This document shows, in pieces, positions 1 to 7,778 of a DNA stretch of 10,027 bases. The notes beneath the pieces were generated by a model that saw only the letters and a program-made list of their open reading frames with translations, did not search any database and was not told the origin of the DNA. Positions within the stretch are counted from its first letter, which is position 1; each line of letters begins with the position of its first letter. Source of the DNA: CABHOJ01 sp965649545 (GTDB lineage Bacteria; Pseudomonadota; Gammaproteobacteria; Burkholderiales; Methylophilaceae); the NCBI GenBank assembly GCA_965649545.1, contig CBFGLF010000064.1, positions 1 through 10,027 on the forward strand. Reading direction: 5' to 3'. A program made the translations under genes and the position numbers.

Positions 1-1496
<1,496 letters not shown>

Positions 1497-1536
1497 CAGG
1501 GGCGTTGGACGCGGGCGAGGGTCGAGAATGGGTTTT

Positions 1537-1563
1537 CTGCGCATGCACGCAGTAGGTTAAAAT
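1537..1563 (+). promoter_or_regulatory. Putative argS promoter with overlapping small inverted repeat
   Basis: A TAAAAT box at 1558-1563 matches the sigma-70 -10 consensus at five of six positions and lies 36 bases before the argS start. No good -35 is visible: the best 17-base-spaced hexamer, at 1535-1540, matches poorly. An inverted repeat CTGCG-N6-CGCAG spans 1537-1552, between the would-be -35 and -10, where a repressor or activator could bind. The transcript would carry a T-rich leader (1569-1587). The promoter call rests on the -10 alone; the role of the repeat is a guess. Confidence 0.35.
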
Positions 1564-1599
1564 ACGCTTTTTTATTCATACTTTTATTGATCGTTCGCC

Positions 1600-3258
1600 T
1601 TGAAAGCACATCTTACCGAATTACTCACGCAAGCCGCAAAATCCCTTTCCATCGAATCTGCGGATGTCGCGATCCAGCTCGAGCGCCCGAAGACCGCCCA
1701 GCATGGGGATTTTTCCACGAATCTGGCCATGCTGCTGGCCAAGCCCTTGCGTCAGAACCCGCGTGCCATCGCCGAGCGCATCATCCAGGCCCTGCCGGCA
1801 AGCGAGTATGTGGAAAAGGTCGAGATCGCCGGTGCCGGGTTCATCAATTTCTTCCTGGCGGCGCGCTCTAAACAGGCCGTGGTGTCGGAGATTCTCGCCA
1901 AAGGCGCGACCTACGGTCACCATCAGCATGGCCGGGGCAAGAAAGTGCAGGTGGAGTTCGTCTCCGCCAATCCTACCGGCCCCTTGCACGTGGGTCATGG
2001 TCGCGGTGCGGCGGTCGGTGATTGCCTCGCACGGCTATTGGCTGCCAACGGCTGGGACGTCACGCGCGAATTCTATTACAACGATGCCGGCGCCCAGATC
2101 GACAACCTGACCTTGTCCGTACAGGCCCGCTGCAAAGGCATCGACCCGGAAGATCCTGCGTTCCCGGCTGACGGCTACCGCGGCGAGTACATCGTCGATA
2201 TCGCCAAGGCCTATCTGGCGAGGGAGACCGTGGTCGCCGACGACATGCAAGTCACCGCCAGCGGCGACGTCGAGGACAGCGACTCCATCCGTCGTTTCGC
2301 CGTGGCCTATTTGCGCCATGAGCAGGATCTCGACCTGCGCGCCTTCCAGATCAAGTTCGACGTCTTCTCGCTCGAATCCGCGCTCTATACCGAGGGCAAG
2401 GTCGAGCAGACGGTCAAGGCATTGATCGCCAGCGGCCATACCTACGAGCAGGACGATGCCCTGTGGCTGCGCACGACCGAGTTCGGCGACGACAAGGATC
2501 GCGTCATGCGCAAGAAGGAGGGCGGCTATACCTATTTCGTGCCGGATGTCGCCTACCACGTCGATAAATGGCAGCGCGGCTTCACCCGTGTCATCAACGA
2601 ACAAGGGGCGGACCATCACAGCACGATCACCCGCGTGCGCGCCGGCTTGCAAGCGCTGGATATCGGCATCCCCAAGGGCTGGCCGGACTATGTCCTGCAC
2701 CAGATGGTGACCGTGATGCGCGGCGGCGAAGAGGTCAAACTCTCCAAGCGCGCCGGTAGCTATGTCACCTTGCGCGACCTCATCGAGGAGGTGGGATGCG
2801 ATGCCACCCGTTATTTCCTCGCGGCACGCAAAGGCGATTCGCAGCTGGTGTTCGATATCGACCTTGCGCGCGCGCAGACCAACGATAACCCGGTGTATTA
2901 CATCCAGTATGCGCATGCCCGTCTGTGCAGCGTGCTGAGCCAATGGGCCGGTGACGTGGCCAGCTTGCCAGCGGTCGACCTCAGCCCGCTCCAGAGTCCT
3001 TACGAGGCCGCACTGATGCAGCGCCTGAGCGAATTCCCGGAAGTGGTCGAGCATGCCGCCAATGAGCTGGCACCGCACAACATCGCCACCTATCTCAAGG
3101 AATTGGCGAGCGACCTGCACAGTTACTACAATGCCGAGAAATTCCTCATCGACGATGAGGCACTCAAGCTAGCGCGTATGGCGCTGGTGGCCGCGACGAG
3201 ACAGGTGCTGCGCAACGGCCTCGATCTCCTGGGCGTGAGCGCCCCGGAAAAAATGTAA
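1600..3258 (+). CDS. argS: Arginyl-tRNA synthetase
   Basis: ArgS is a class I aminoacyl-tRNA synthetase that charges tRNA-Arg with arginine, using ATP, in the cytoplasm. The 552-residue product begins with the family-specific tRNA-recognition (Add-1) domain, about residues 1-85. The catalytic Rossmann fold follows, with NPTGPLHVGHGRG at 124-136 holding the HIGH-type motif HVGH (130-133). A KMSKS-type loop KLSKRAG lies at 380-386. The all-helical DALR anticodon-binding domain fills roughly 430-552 and ends LLGVSAPEKM, a usual ArgS ending. The TTG at 1600 is the only reasonable start: an in-frame TGA stands at 1588-1590, no ATG precedes the domain, and MKAHLTELL matches the family N-terminus. 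No Shine-Dalgarno is visible before it; the leader is T-rich instead. The SPOR gene begins 53 bases downstream without a visible terminator, so cotranscription is likely. Confidence 0.97.
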   Translation: MKAHLTELLTQAAKSLSIESADVAIQLERPKTAQHGDFSTNLAMLLAKPLRQNPRAIAERIIQALPASEYVEKVEIAGAGFINFFLAARSKQAVVSEILAKGATYGHHQHGRGKKVQVEFVSANPTGPLHVGHGRGAAVGDCLARLLAANGWDVTREFYYNDAGAQIDNLTLSVQARCKGIDPEDPAFPADGYRGEYIVDIAKAYLARETVVADDMQVTASGDVEDSDSIRRFAVAYLRHEQDLDLRAFQIKFDVFSLESALYTEGKVEQTVKALIASGHTYEQDDALWLRTTEFGDDKDRVMRKKEGGYTYFVPDVAYHVDKWQRGFTRVINEQGADHHSTITRVRAGLQALDIGIPKGWPDYVLHQMVTVMRGGEEVKLSKRAGSYVTLRDLIEEVGCDATRYFLAARKGDSQLVFDIDLARAQTNDNPVYYIQYAHARLCSVLSQWAGDVASLPAVDLSPLQSPYEAALMQRLSEFPEVVEHAANELAPHNIATYLKELASDLHSYYNAEKFLIDDEALKLARMALVAATRQVLRNGLDLLGVSAPEKM

Positions 3259-3311
3259 CAGCTGCAACTAAGCCGAATAAAATCATCTAAGACTTATCAC
3301 GAGGAGACATT

Positions 3312-3911
3312 GTGAGCCGAGACTACAAACCAGCCCCCGCCCGAGGCAGTTCCAACAGCAAGGGCAGCCCGTTCCTGACCGGGCTATTGGTCGGCTTGTT
3401 GCTGGGGGTAGGCTTGTCGGTCGGTGTGGCGGTGATGGTCAAGGGCAGCGAGAGCCCGTTCGTCTCCAAGGGGACGCAAGTGCCCAAGGTCGAGAATGCG
3501 GCCGGCGATAGCGATGCCGTGCCGAAGGACGCGCAGCAGCAGGATGCCCAGGAAAAGCCGCGCTTCGATTTCTACACCATCCTGCCGGGTAGCGAGAGTC
3601 AGGTGACGGAGCAGGAGATCAAGCAAAAGGAGACCGAGGCCGAGAAGAACGTCAGGTCGACGGAATCCTACTTCCTGCAGGTCGGCGCGTTCCAGACCGA
3701 GCAGGAGGCAGACAACATGAAAGCCAAGCTGGCCTTGTTGGGTGTCGAGGCCATCGTCCAGACCGCGGCTATCCCGGATAAGGGCACCTGGCACCGGGTA
3801 CGCGTCGGTCCGTTCGCCGATCTGGAGCAGATCAACCGCACCCGCGGCGAACTGGTGAAGAACGGTTTCAAAGCCGACCTCATCAAGATCAACACCGTGG
3901 CCGCACAATAA
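3312..3911 (+). CDS. FtsN-like SPOR-domain membrane protein
   Basis: This is a bitopic inner-membrane protein of 199 residues. A short basic cytoplasmic tail (1-20) is followed by one glycine-rich membrane segment (about 21-43), a polar periplasmic linker (45-115), and a C-terminal SPOR domain (about 117-194), which opens with YFLQVGAFQ and contains WHRVRVGPF. SPOR domains bind denuded septal peptidoglycan, and FtsN-type proteins of this layout activate septal wall synthesis; a role in cell division is inferred from this. A RFDFYTILPG stretch at 84-93, recurring in proteobacterial SPOR proteins of this kind, sits just before a charged, probably helical segment (96-115). The GTG start is preceded by AGGAG at 3302-3306 with a five-base spacer. 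The protein has no cysteine, unlike E. coli FtsN, whose SPOR domain carries a disulfide. It could be a general SPOR protein rather than the true FtsN. Confidence 0.88.
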   Translation: MSRDYKPAPARGSSNSKGSPFLTGLLVGLLLGVGLSVGVAVMVKGSESPFVSKGTQVPKVENAAGDSDAVPKDAQQQDAQEKPRFDFYTILPGSESQVTEQEIKQKETEAEKNVRSTESYFLQVGAFQTEQEADNMKAKLALLGVEAIVQTAAIPDKGTWHRVRVGPFADLEQINRTRGELVKNGFKADLIKINTVAAQ

Positions 3912-4000
3912 GGGCGGCATGCATGTCAGCCAGCGCGCATGTTCGGGCGTTGATGGACAGGCAATTCGAGATTACTGAACTTTAAAGAAGGATGAACAAG

Positions 4001-4633
4001 ATGAAGAAATTCCTGGCTGCGATGATGTTGATGCTTTCCTCCACCGTCATGGCAGATCCGCAAGTCGGCATCGATTTCGATCGCACCGCCCAAACCATCC
4101 CGACCGATAATCCGGCCAAGATCGAAGTCATGGAGATCTTCTGGTACGGTTGCCCGCATTGCCACCAGCTGGAGCCGCAACTCGCCGCCTGGGTCAAGAA
4201 GCAGCCGGCTGACGTCTACTTCAAGCGCGTGCCTGGCATCCCACGTCCAGACTGGGCACCGATGGCCAAGGCCTATTACGCCATGGAAACCCTGGGTGTC
4301 CTGGAAAAACTGCACCTTCCCCTGTTCGAAGCCATCCACAAGCAGCGCGCCCTGAAGCCCAATGACGAGCCTGCCATCATCGACTGGCTGACCAAGCAAA
4401 GCGGCATGGACCGCAAGAAAGTGGAAGAAGCCTATAACTCCTTCTCCATCAACACCAAACTCAACCGTGCCGCGCAGATCTTCCGTGCCTCTGGCGCGAC
4501 CGGTGTCCCGGCCCTGGTCATCGACGGCAAGTACCTTACCTCCAGCACCATGGCGGGCGGTAATGTCGAAGCGCTGAAAGCGGCCGACTACATCATCGAG
4601 AACGTCCGCCAGGACAAAGCCGCCAAGAAGTAA
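4001..4633 (+). CDS. dsbA: Periplasmic thiol:disulfide oxidoreductase DsbA
   Basis: DsbA donates disulfide bonds to newly exported proteins in the periplasm and is reoxidised by DsbB. Counted from the ATG at 4001 the product has 210 residues. A Sec signal peptide (MKKFLAAMMLMLSSTVMA, cleavage after Ala18) is followed by the thioredoxin fold. The active site is CPHC at residues 51-54 within FWYGCPHCHQLEP, the dipeptide His variant typical of DsbA. The cis-proline loop is TGVPALVI (Pro170), and the helical insertion lies between. An ATG at 3992 is also in frame, but the ribosome-binding AAGAAGG (3985-3991) abuts it with no spacer and lies nine bases from the ATG at 4001, so the latter is preferred. 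The gene follows the SPOR gene by 89 bases with no terminator between, and a terminator-like hairpin lies 35 bases after its stop. A dsbA after argS and a SPOR gene is, from memory, common in betaproteobacteria. Confidence 0.93.
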   Translation: MKKFLAAMMLMLSSTVMADPQVGIDFDRTAQTIPTDNPAKIEVMEIFWYGCPHCHQLEPQLAAWVKKQPADVYFKRVPGIPRPDWAPMAKAYYAMETLGVLEKLHLPLFEAIHKQRALKPNDEPAIIDWLTKQSGMDRKKVEEAYNSFSINTKLNRAAQIFRASGATGVPALVIDGKYLTSSTMAGGNVEALKAADYIIENVRQDKAAKK

Positions 4634-4667
4634 ACAAGCGCGCATTTTGGCAATCGCGACCCAAACC

Positions 4668-4703
4668 AAGCCCGCTGGCGACCCCACATCGCAGCGGGCT
4701 TTT
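4668..4703 (+). terminator. Rho-independent terminator-like hairpin after dsbA
   Basis: AAGCCCGCTG (4668-4677) pairs perfectly with CAGCGGGCTT (4692-4701). Past one bulged G (4678), CGA (4679-4681) pairs with TCG (4689-4691), leaving a seven-base loop. A T run of four (4700-4703) overlaps the end of the stem. It lies 35 bases past the dsbA stop and would end that transcript. The T run is short, so termination may be partial. The element lies inside the longest reading frame of the SDR gene and just before its alternative TTG start at 4707. Confidence 0.6.
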
Positions 4704-4706
4704 CCA

Positions 4707-5465
4707 TTGCGCGTTTTCATCACCGGCGCATCCACCGGCATCGGCCAGGCACTGGCTCGGCACTATGCGGCTCATGGCGCCATATTAGGCCTGGTGGCGC
4801 GACGCGAACCCTTGCTGCATGACCTGGTCACGACGCTCCCCGGCGAACATGCTTGCTATGCACTCGACGTACGCGACGCCGCCGCATTGAAAGCGGCCGC
4901 GGCAGACTTCATGGCGCGTTTCGGCGTACCCGATATCGTCATCGCCAATGCCGGGGTCAGTCGCGGCACCTTGACGGAGCACGCCGAGGATATCGATGCT
5001 TTCAAGGCCATCATGGACATCAACGTGCTGGGCCTGCTGCATACCTTCCAACCCTTTGTTCAGCCCATGATCTCGCGTGGCCAGGGCCGCCTAGTCGGGA
5101 TCGCCAGTGTCGCCGGGATCCGCGGTCTACCGGGTGCCGGCGCCTACAGCGCCTCCAAGGCCGCCGCCATCAGCTATCTGGAGAGTTTGCGGGTCGAGAT
5201 GCTGCCGCATGGCATCGCCGTCACCACCATCGCGCCGGGCTATATCCGCACCCCCATGACCGACGTCAACACCTATCGCATGCCGTTTCTCATGGAGGTC
5301 GATGTGGCGGCAGCCAAGTTCGCCCGCGCCATCGAACAGCGGCGGCGCTTCGTGGTCATTCCCTGGCAGATGGGCATCGTCGCCCGCTTGATGCGCTTGA
5401 TCCCTGCGGGGCTGTGGGATCGGCTGGCGAAGGACGCCCCCCACAAGCCGCGCGATATCGGTTGA
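4707..5465 (+). CDS. Classical short-chain dehydrogenase/reductase (SDR family oxidoreductase)
   Basis: This is an NAD(P)-dependent cytoplasmic oxidoreductase with a Rossmann fold; the substrate cannot be read from sequence. From the TTG at 4707 it has 252 residues, the normal SDR length. The cofactor loop is TGASTGIG (6-13), an Asp at 54 fits the adenine-ring contact in LDV, and NAG lies at 81-83. The catalytic tetrad is Asn106, Ser134, Tyr147 and Lys151 (YSASK), and the PG motif is at 177-178. An arginine pair (ARR) follows the second beta strand, which suggests NADP preference. The frame is also open to an earlier TTG at 4647, giving 272 residues, but the extra 20 residues lie outside the domain, have no visible Shine-Dalgarno, and encode the hairpin at 4668-4703. 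The start is therefore uncertain; the rest is firm. The stop lies one base from the convergent phosphoglycerol transferase gene. Confidence 0.9.
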   Translation: MRVFITGASTGIGQALARHYAAHGAILGLVARREPLLHDLVTTLPGEHACYALDVRDAAALKAAAADFMARFGVPDIVIANAGVSRGTLTEHAEDIDAFKAIMDINVLGLLHTFQPFVQPMISRGQGRLVGIASVAGIRGLPGAGAYSASKAAAISYLESLRVEMLPHGIAVTTIAPGYIRTPMTDVNTYRMPFLMEVDVAAAKFARAIEQRRRFVVIPWQMGIVARLMRLIPAGLWDRLAKDAPHKPRDIG

Positions 5466-5466
5466 A

Positions 5467-7026
5467 TCAGGGGGCGCCGGTGTCCGCCTGCGAGGTGTCT
5501 TGTCGCTGGCGCCAGAGCTGCAGGTACTGCTCCGATTCGTTGAGCAGGTTCTCCGACATATCCTGATATTCCTCCGCCGTCGGCAGGATCAGGTTGTCCG
5601 ACAGCGCGCTGTAACCCAAGCCTAGTTTCCCGCCCTCGACCCGAAAACCGATGAACTCGAGGATGGTCGGCAACATGTCGAAATGCAGGATCGCCTCGCG
5701 GTTCTTGGCATGCGGCTCACTGGAGATGAAACGGTTATAGACGTAACGCGCTTCTACCGGCTCCAGCTTGTTCTCGTACACCGGATTCCACATCGCCAGA
5801 TGGTCGCCCATGATCACGACGTTGGTGTCTTTCAGGTAACCGCGCTTGCGGATGAATTGCACGAACTCCGCGACCTGGTTGGCCGAGCACTGCACCACAT
5901 CCTCGAATACCCGCGCGCCGCGGCTTTTGCAGAGCCGCGAGAGATGTCCCCACGGCCCATGCGTATCGATGGTCGAGATACTGAGGTTGAACGGCTGGCC
6001 AGCCTGATGCAACTGGTCGAGTTTCACACGCGCCCTTGCCAATAGGGCATCGTCGAACAAGCCCCATTCGTTCAGCTCTTCATGGCGCTGGCCGTTGCGT
6101 AGCTCATCGCGTCCGTAGATCTCGTGGTAATGATGGTCCTTGAAGAACATGCCCTTGCCGGAGAAAGTCTTGCCGTCGCCGCCCATATAGACGTTGCGGT
6201 AGCCGTGACGATGCAGGATATCGCCGAGGCAGACGGCGCTCGGCAAAAAGGTCTTGATGTTATCCCCCTGCGCGTTGCCGTCGTAGAGGCTCACGCTCTT
6301 CAGCGGGATCGCACACTGCGAGGCGGTGATCCCGGCGATGGTCCAGCTGGTGCCGGGTGCCTGGCGGAACTCGGCGAAACTCAAGCCGCCCAGCTGGTCG
6401 AGGCCTGCCAGCAAGTTGCGCTGGAACAAGGCCTCGTCACGGTAAGTGTTCTCCAGGCTTTCGACATAGATCAGCACCAGATTGCGCGGCTTCACCGGCG
6501 TGATACTGACCTTGTCCGGGTAGACATAATGCGCGGCGAAATAGTCCTTGCCGAACTGGTGATGCAGAAAGGCCAGCACCGAGAACTGGCCGCCGAAATA
6601 CAGCGCGCTGGCCGCGAACACATAGATCGGCGCACGGTGGCTGATGAGCCAATACGTGAGCTTGAGCACCCGCTTGGCCGAACGGTTGACGATGGATGCC
6701 GAGGGATAGATGTGATGGCGCGCCGTGTGCGTGAGATAGGCACCGATCGCGGATTCGGTCGCTACCAGCAGAAAAGCCAGCGCAAGCGGCAACAATACCG
6801 AGAATTGCACAAAGGTCTTGATCAGCTGGGCATCGGTATCGACCAACCCCTCCATGCCGAATTGCAGGTGATACAACACCTGATCCAGCGGTGGCTCACC
6901 GAAGTTATCGCTGGTCCACCAGGCGAAGCAAACGAAAAAGAACGAGAGCGCGTAAAGCAGGAAACGCAGCGATAGCCGCAGGATATGACGATGCTTGTGC
7001 GGGTGTGATAGCGCGGCCATCATCAT
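5467..7026 (-). CDS. OpgB/MdoB-like phosphoglycerol transferase (LTA synthase/sulfatase superfamily)
   Basis: This 519-residue inner-membrane enzyme resembles E. coli phosphoglycerol transferase I, which moves phosphoglycerol from phosphatidylglycerol onto osmoregulated periplasmic glucans. Three hydrophobic segments (about 17-37, 73-97, 132-155) precede a periplasmic alkaline-phosphatase-like domain. Expected metal and catalytic residues are visible: Glu189 in IYVESLE, a nucleophile Thr in PGTSWTIAG (226 or 229), DTHGPW at 354-359, and Asp408-His409 in GDHLAMWN. PGTSWTIAGITASQC, CLGDIL and DHLAM closely match OpgB as I recall it, so OpgB-like is a better call than a general LTA synthase. Four periplasmic cysteines (238, 266, 366, 380) sit where OpgB has them. 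E. coli OpgB is about 750-760 residues; this protein ends soon after the catalytic domain. No opgG or opgH is in the window, so the acceptor is unknown. Three consecutive ATGs (7026, 7023, 7020) leave the exact start open, and no clear Shine-Dalgarno is present. Confidence 0.85.
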   Translation of the reverse strand: MMMAALSHPHKHRHILRLSLRFLLYALSFFFVCFAWWTSDNFGEPPLDQVLYHLQFGMEGLVDTDAQLIKTFVQFSVLLPLALAFLLVATESAIGAYLTHTARHHIYPSASIVNRSAKRVLKLTYWLISHRAPIYVFAASALYFGGQFSVLAFLHHQFGKDYFAAHYVYPDKVSITPVKPRNLVLIYVESLENTYRDEALFQRNLLAGLDQLGGLSFAEFRQAPGTSWTIAGITASQCAIPLKSVSLYDGNAQGDNIKTFLPSAVCLGDILHRHGYRNVYMGGDGKTFSGKGMFFKDHHYHEIYGRDELRNGQRHEELNEWGLFDDALLARARVKLDQLHQAGQPFNLSISTIDTHGPWGHLSRLCKSRGARVFEDVVQCSANQVAEFVQFIRKRGYLKDTNVVIMGDHLAMWNPVYENKLEPVEARYVYNRFISSEPHAKNREAILHFDMLPTILEFIGFRVEGGKLGLGYSALSDNLILPTAEEYQDMSENLLNESEQYLQLWRQRQDTSQADTGAP

Positions 7027-7070
7027 GAATCGGCAACCACTTCGTAAAAGGCGTTAAGTTACACCAATAT

Positions 7071-7082
7071 GACAACGTTGTC
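7071..7082. promoter_or_regulatory. Perfect 12-base palindrome upstream of the OpgB-like gene, possible operator
   Basis: GACAACGTTGTC is its own reverse complement and lies 45-56 bases before the start of the minus-strand OpgB-like gene, within a 138-base spacer. On the same strand a TTGACT (7103-7098) resembles a -35 box, but the hexamer 17 bases on, within the palindrome, is a poor -10, so a promoter cannot be fixed. The position suits a dimeric regulator. Binding is inference only. Confidence 0.3.
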
Positions 7083-7113
7083 TGGCTAGAACGGGTTAGT
7101 CAAAACGGCCGAC

Positions 7114-7145
7114 GGAAAGAACAATGGCACCCGCAGGTGCCATTG
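7114..7145 (-). terminator. Rho-independent terminator-like hairpin after the PepSY gene
   Basis: CAATGGCACC (7122-7131) and GGTGCCATTG (7136-7145) form a perfect ten-base stem with a four-base CGCA loop. Read on the minus strand it lies 20 bases past the PepSY stop and is followed by the T-rich tail TTCTTTCC. This separates the PepSY gene from the OpgB-like gene downstream, so the latter probably has its own promoter in 7027-7113. The tail is interrupted by cytosines, so efficiency is uncertain. Confidence 0.6.
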
Positions 7146-7164
7146 ATGAAGGTCCTTGAATGAA

Positions 7165-7665
7165 TCATTTACCGCCGATGTGGTACAGCACTTCTTCCTC
7201 ACCCGCCAGCTTGCCTGTCACCGCATCCACCTCGACCTCGATGTACTTGCCTTCTTTGGTCTGGATGATGAATTCGTAGGAGATCTCGCCGTCATCCTCG
7301 ATATCGTATTCGGTATTAATGACTTTGCCCGGATACTTGGCGAGGGCGGTCTTGGTGGCTTCCTCACGACTGATCTTGGCCTTGGATTTGAATTCGGTGG
7401 AATGGGCACGGATCTCCCTTTCCGTACGGTTGATCTTGCCGGTCAGCGCATCGCACTCGACTTCCCAGTACTTGCCGTCCAGCCCCTTGATGTCGAGCTC
7501 GAACTGGGATTTGCCGTCCTCGATCTCGGAGCTCAAGGATTTGATCTTGCCCGGATGCGCTTCCAGGGCAGCCTTGACGCAGAGATCCAGCGGGGTGGGT
7601 TCAGCCGCCAGGGCGAGGCTCGGCAGCATCACGGACAATAGACCGATCAATAATGGTTGTTTCAT
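7165..7665 (-). CDS. Exported protein with two PepSY repeats
   Basis: This is a 166-residue secreted, probably periplasmic protein. A Sec signal peptide (MKQPLLIGLLSVMLPSLALA, cleavage near Ala20-Ala21) is followed by two PepSY units at about 26-80 and 97-155. Each has a charged helix with a PGK (HPGK, YPGK), acidic strands, then a GKYxEVExDAxTGK strand pair, so the halves look like an internal duplication. PepSY domains occur as inhibitory propeptides of M4 peptidases and as stand-alone periplasmic proteins whose function is mostly unknown; no peptidase is nearby. Cys29 and Cys71, both in the first unit, could form a disulfide. The start is well supported by AGGGGAA at 7679-7673, seven bases before the ATG. 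A terminator-like hairpin lies downstream, and 113 bases separate it from the upstream selO stop, so it is likely transcribed alone or at the end of a selO readthrough. No regulator gene of the kind sometimes found beside PepSY genes is seen. Confidence 0.85.
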   Translation of the reverse strand: MKQPLLIGLLSVMLPSLALAAEPTPLDLCVKAALEAHPGKIKSLSSEIEDGKSQFELDIKGLDGKYWEVECDALTGKINRTEREIRAHSTEFKSKAKISREEATKTALAKYPGKVINTEYDIEDDGEISYEFIIQTKEGKYIEVEVDAVTGKLAGEEEVLYHIGGK

Positions 7666-7778
7666 GGATGGATTCCCCTATCAAAAATGACGATTAAACA
7701 AGTAGTCACGGCATTGCGTTTTAATCTGCATCAATAGACTGCATATTAGCGTAGTCGATCCCTTCCATTCCGCAAAAG

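Noticed and set aside
2035..3120. A 361-codon open frame antisense to argS
   Set aside because: It lies wholly within a clear argS, has no family resemblance, and is the kind of open frame GC-rich codon use creates on the opposite strand.
3912..4000. Terminator or promoter between the SPOR gene and dsbA
   Set aside because: No stem with a T run is present, and the only TTGATG-type -35 has a poor -10 at 17 bases; cotranscription is the simpler reading.
3926..4741. A 271-codon open frame antisense to dsbA
   Set aside because: It covers dsbA with its signal peptide and CPHC site, which is clearly the real gene; the antisense product shows no motif or ribosome-binding site.
6124..6975. A 283-codon open frame antisense to the OpgB-like gene
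   Set aside because: The minus-strand protein has a full set of catalytic motifs and membrane helices; the plus-strand frame has neither and its composition looks like a reverse reading.
7098..7103. TTGACT on the minus strand as a -35 box for the OpgB-like gene
   Set aside because: The hexamers 16-18 bases downstream are poor -10 matches, so a full promoter could not be supported.
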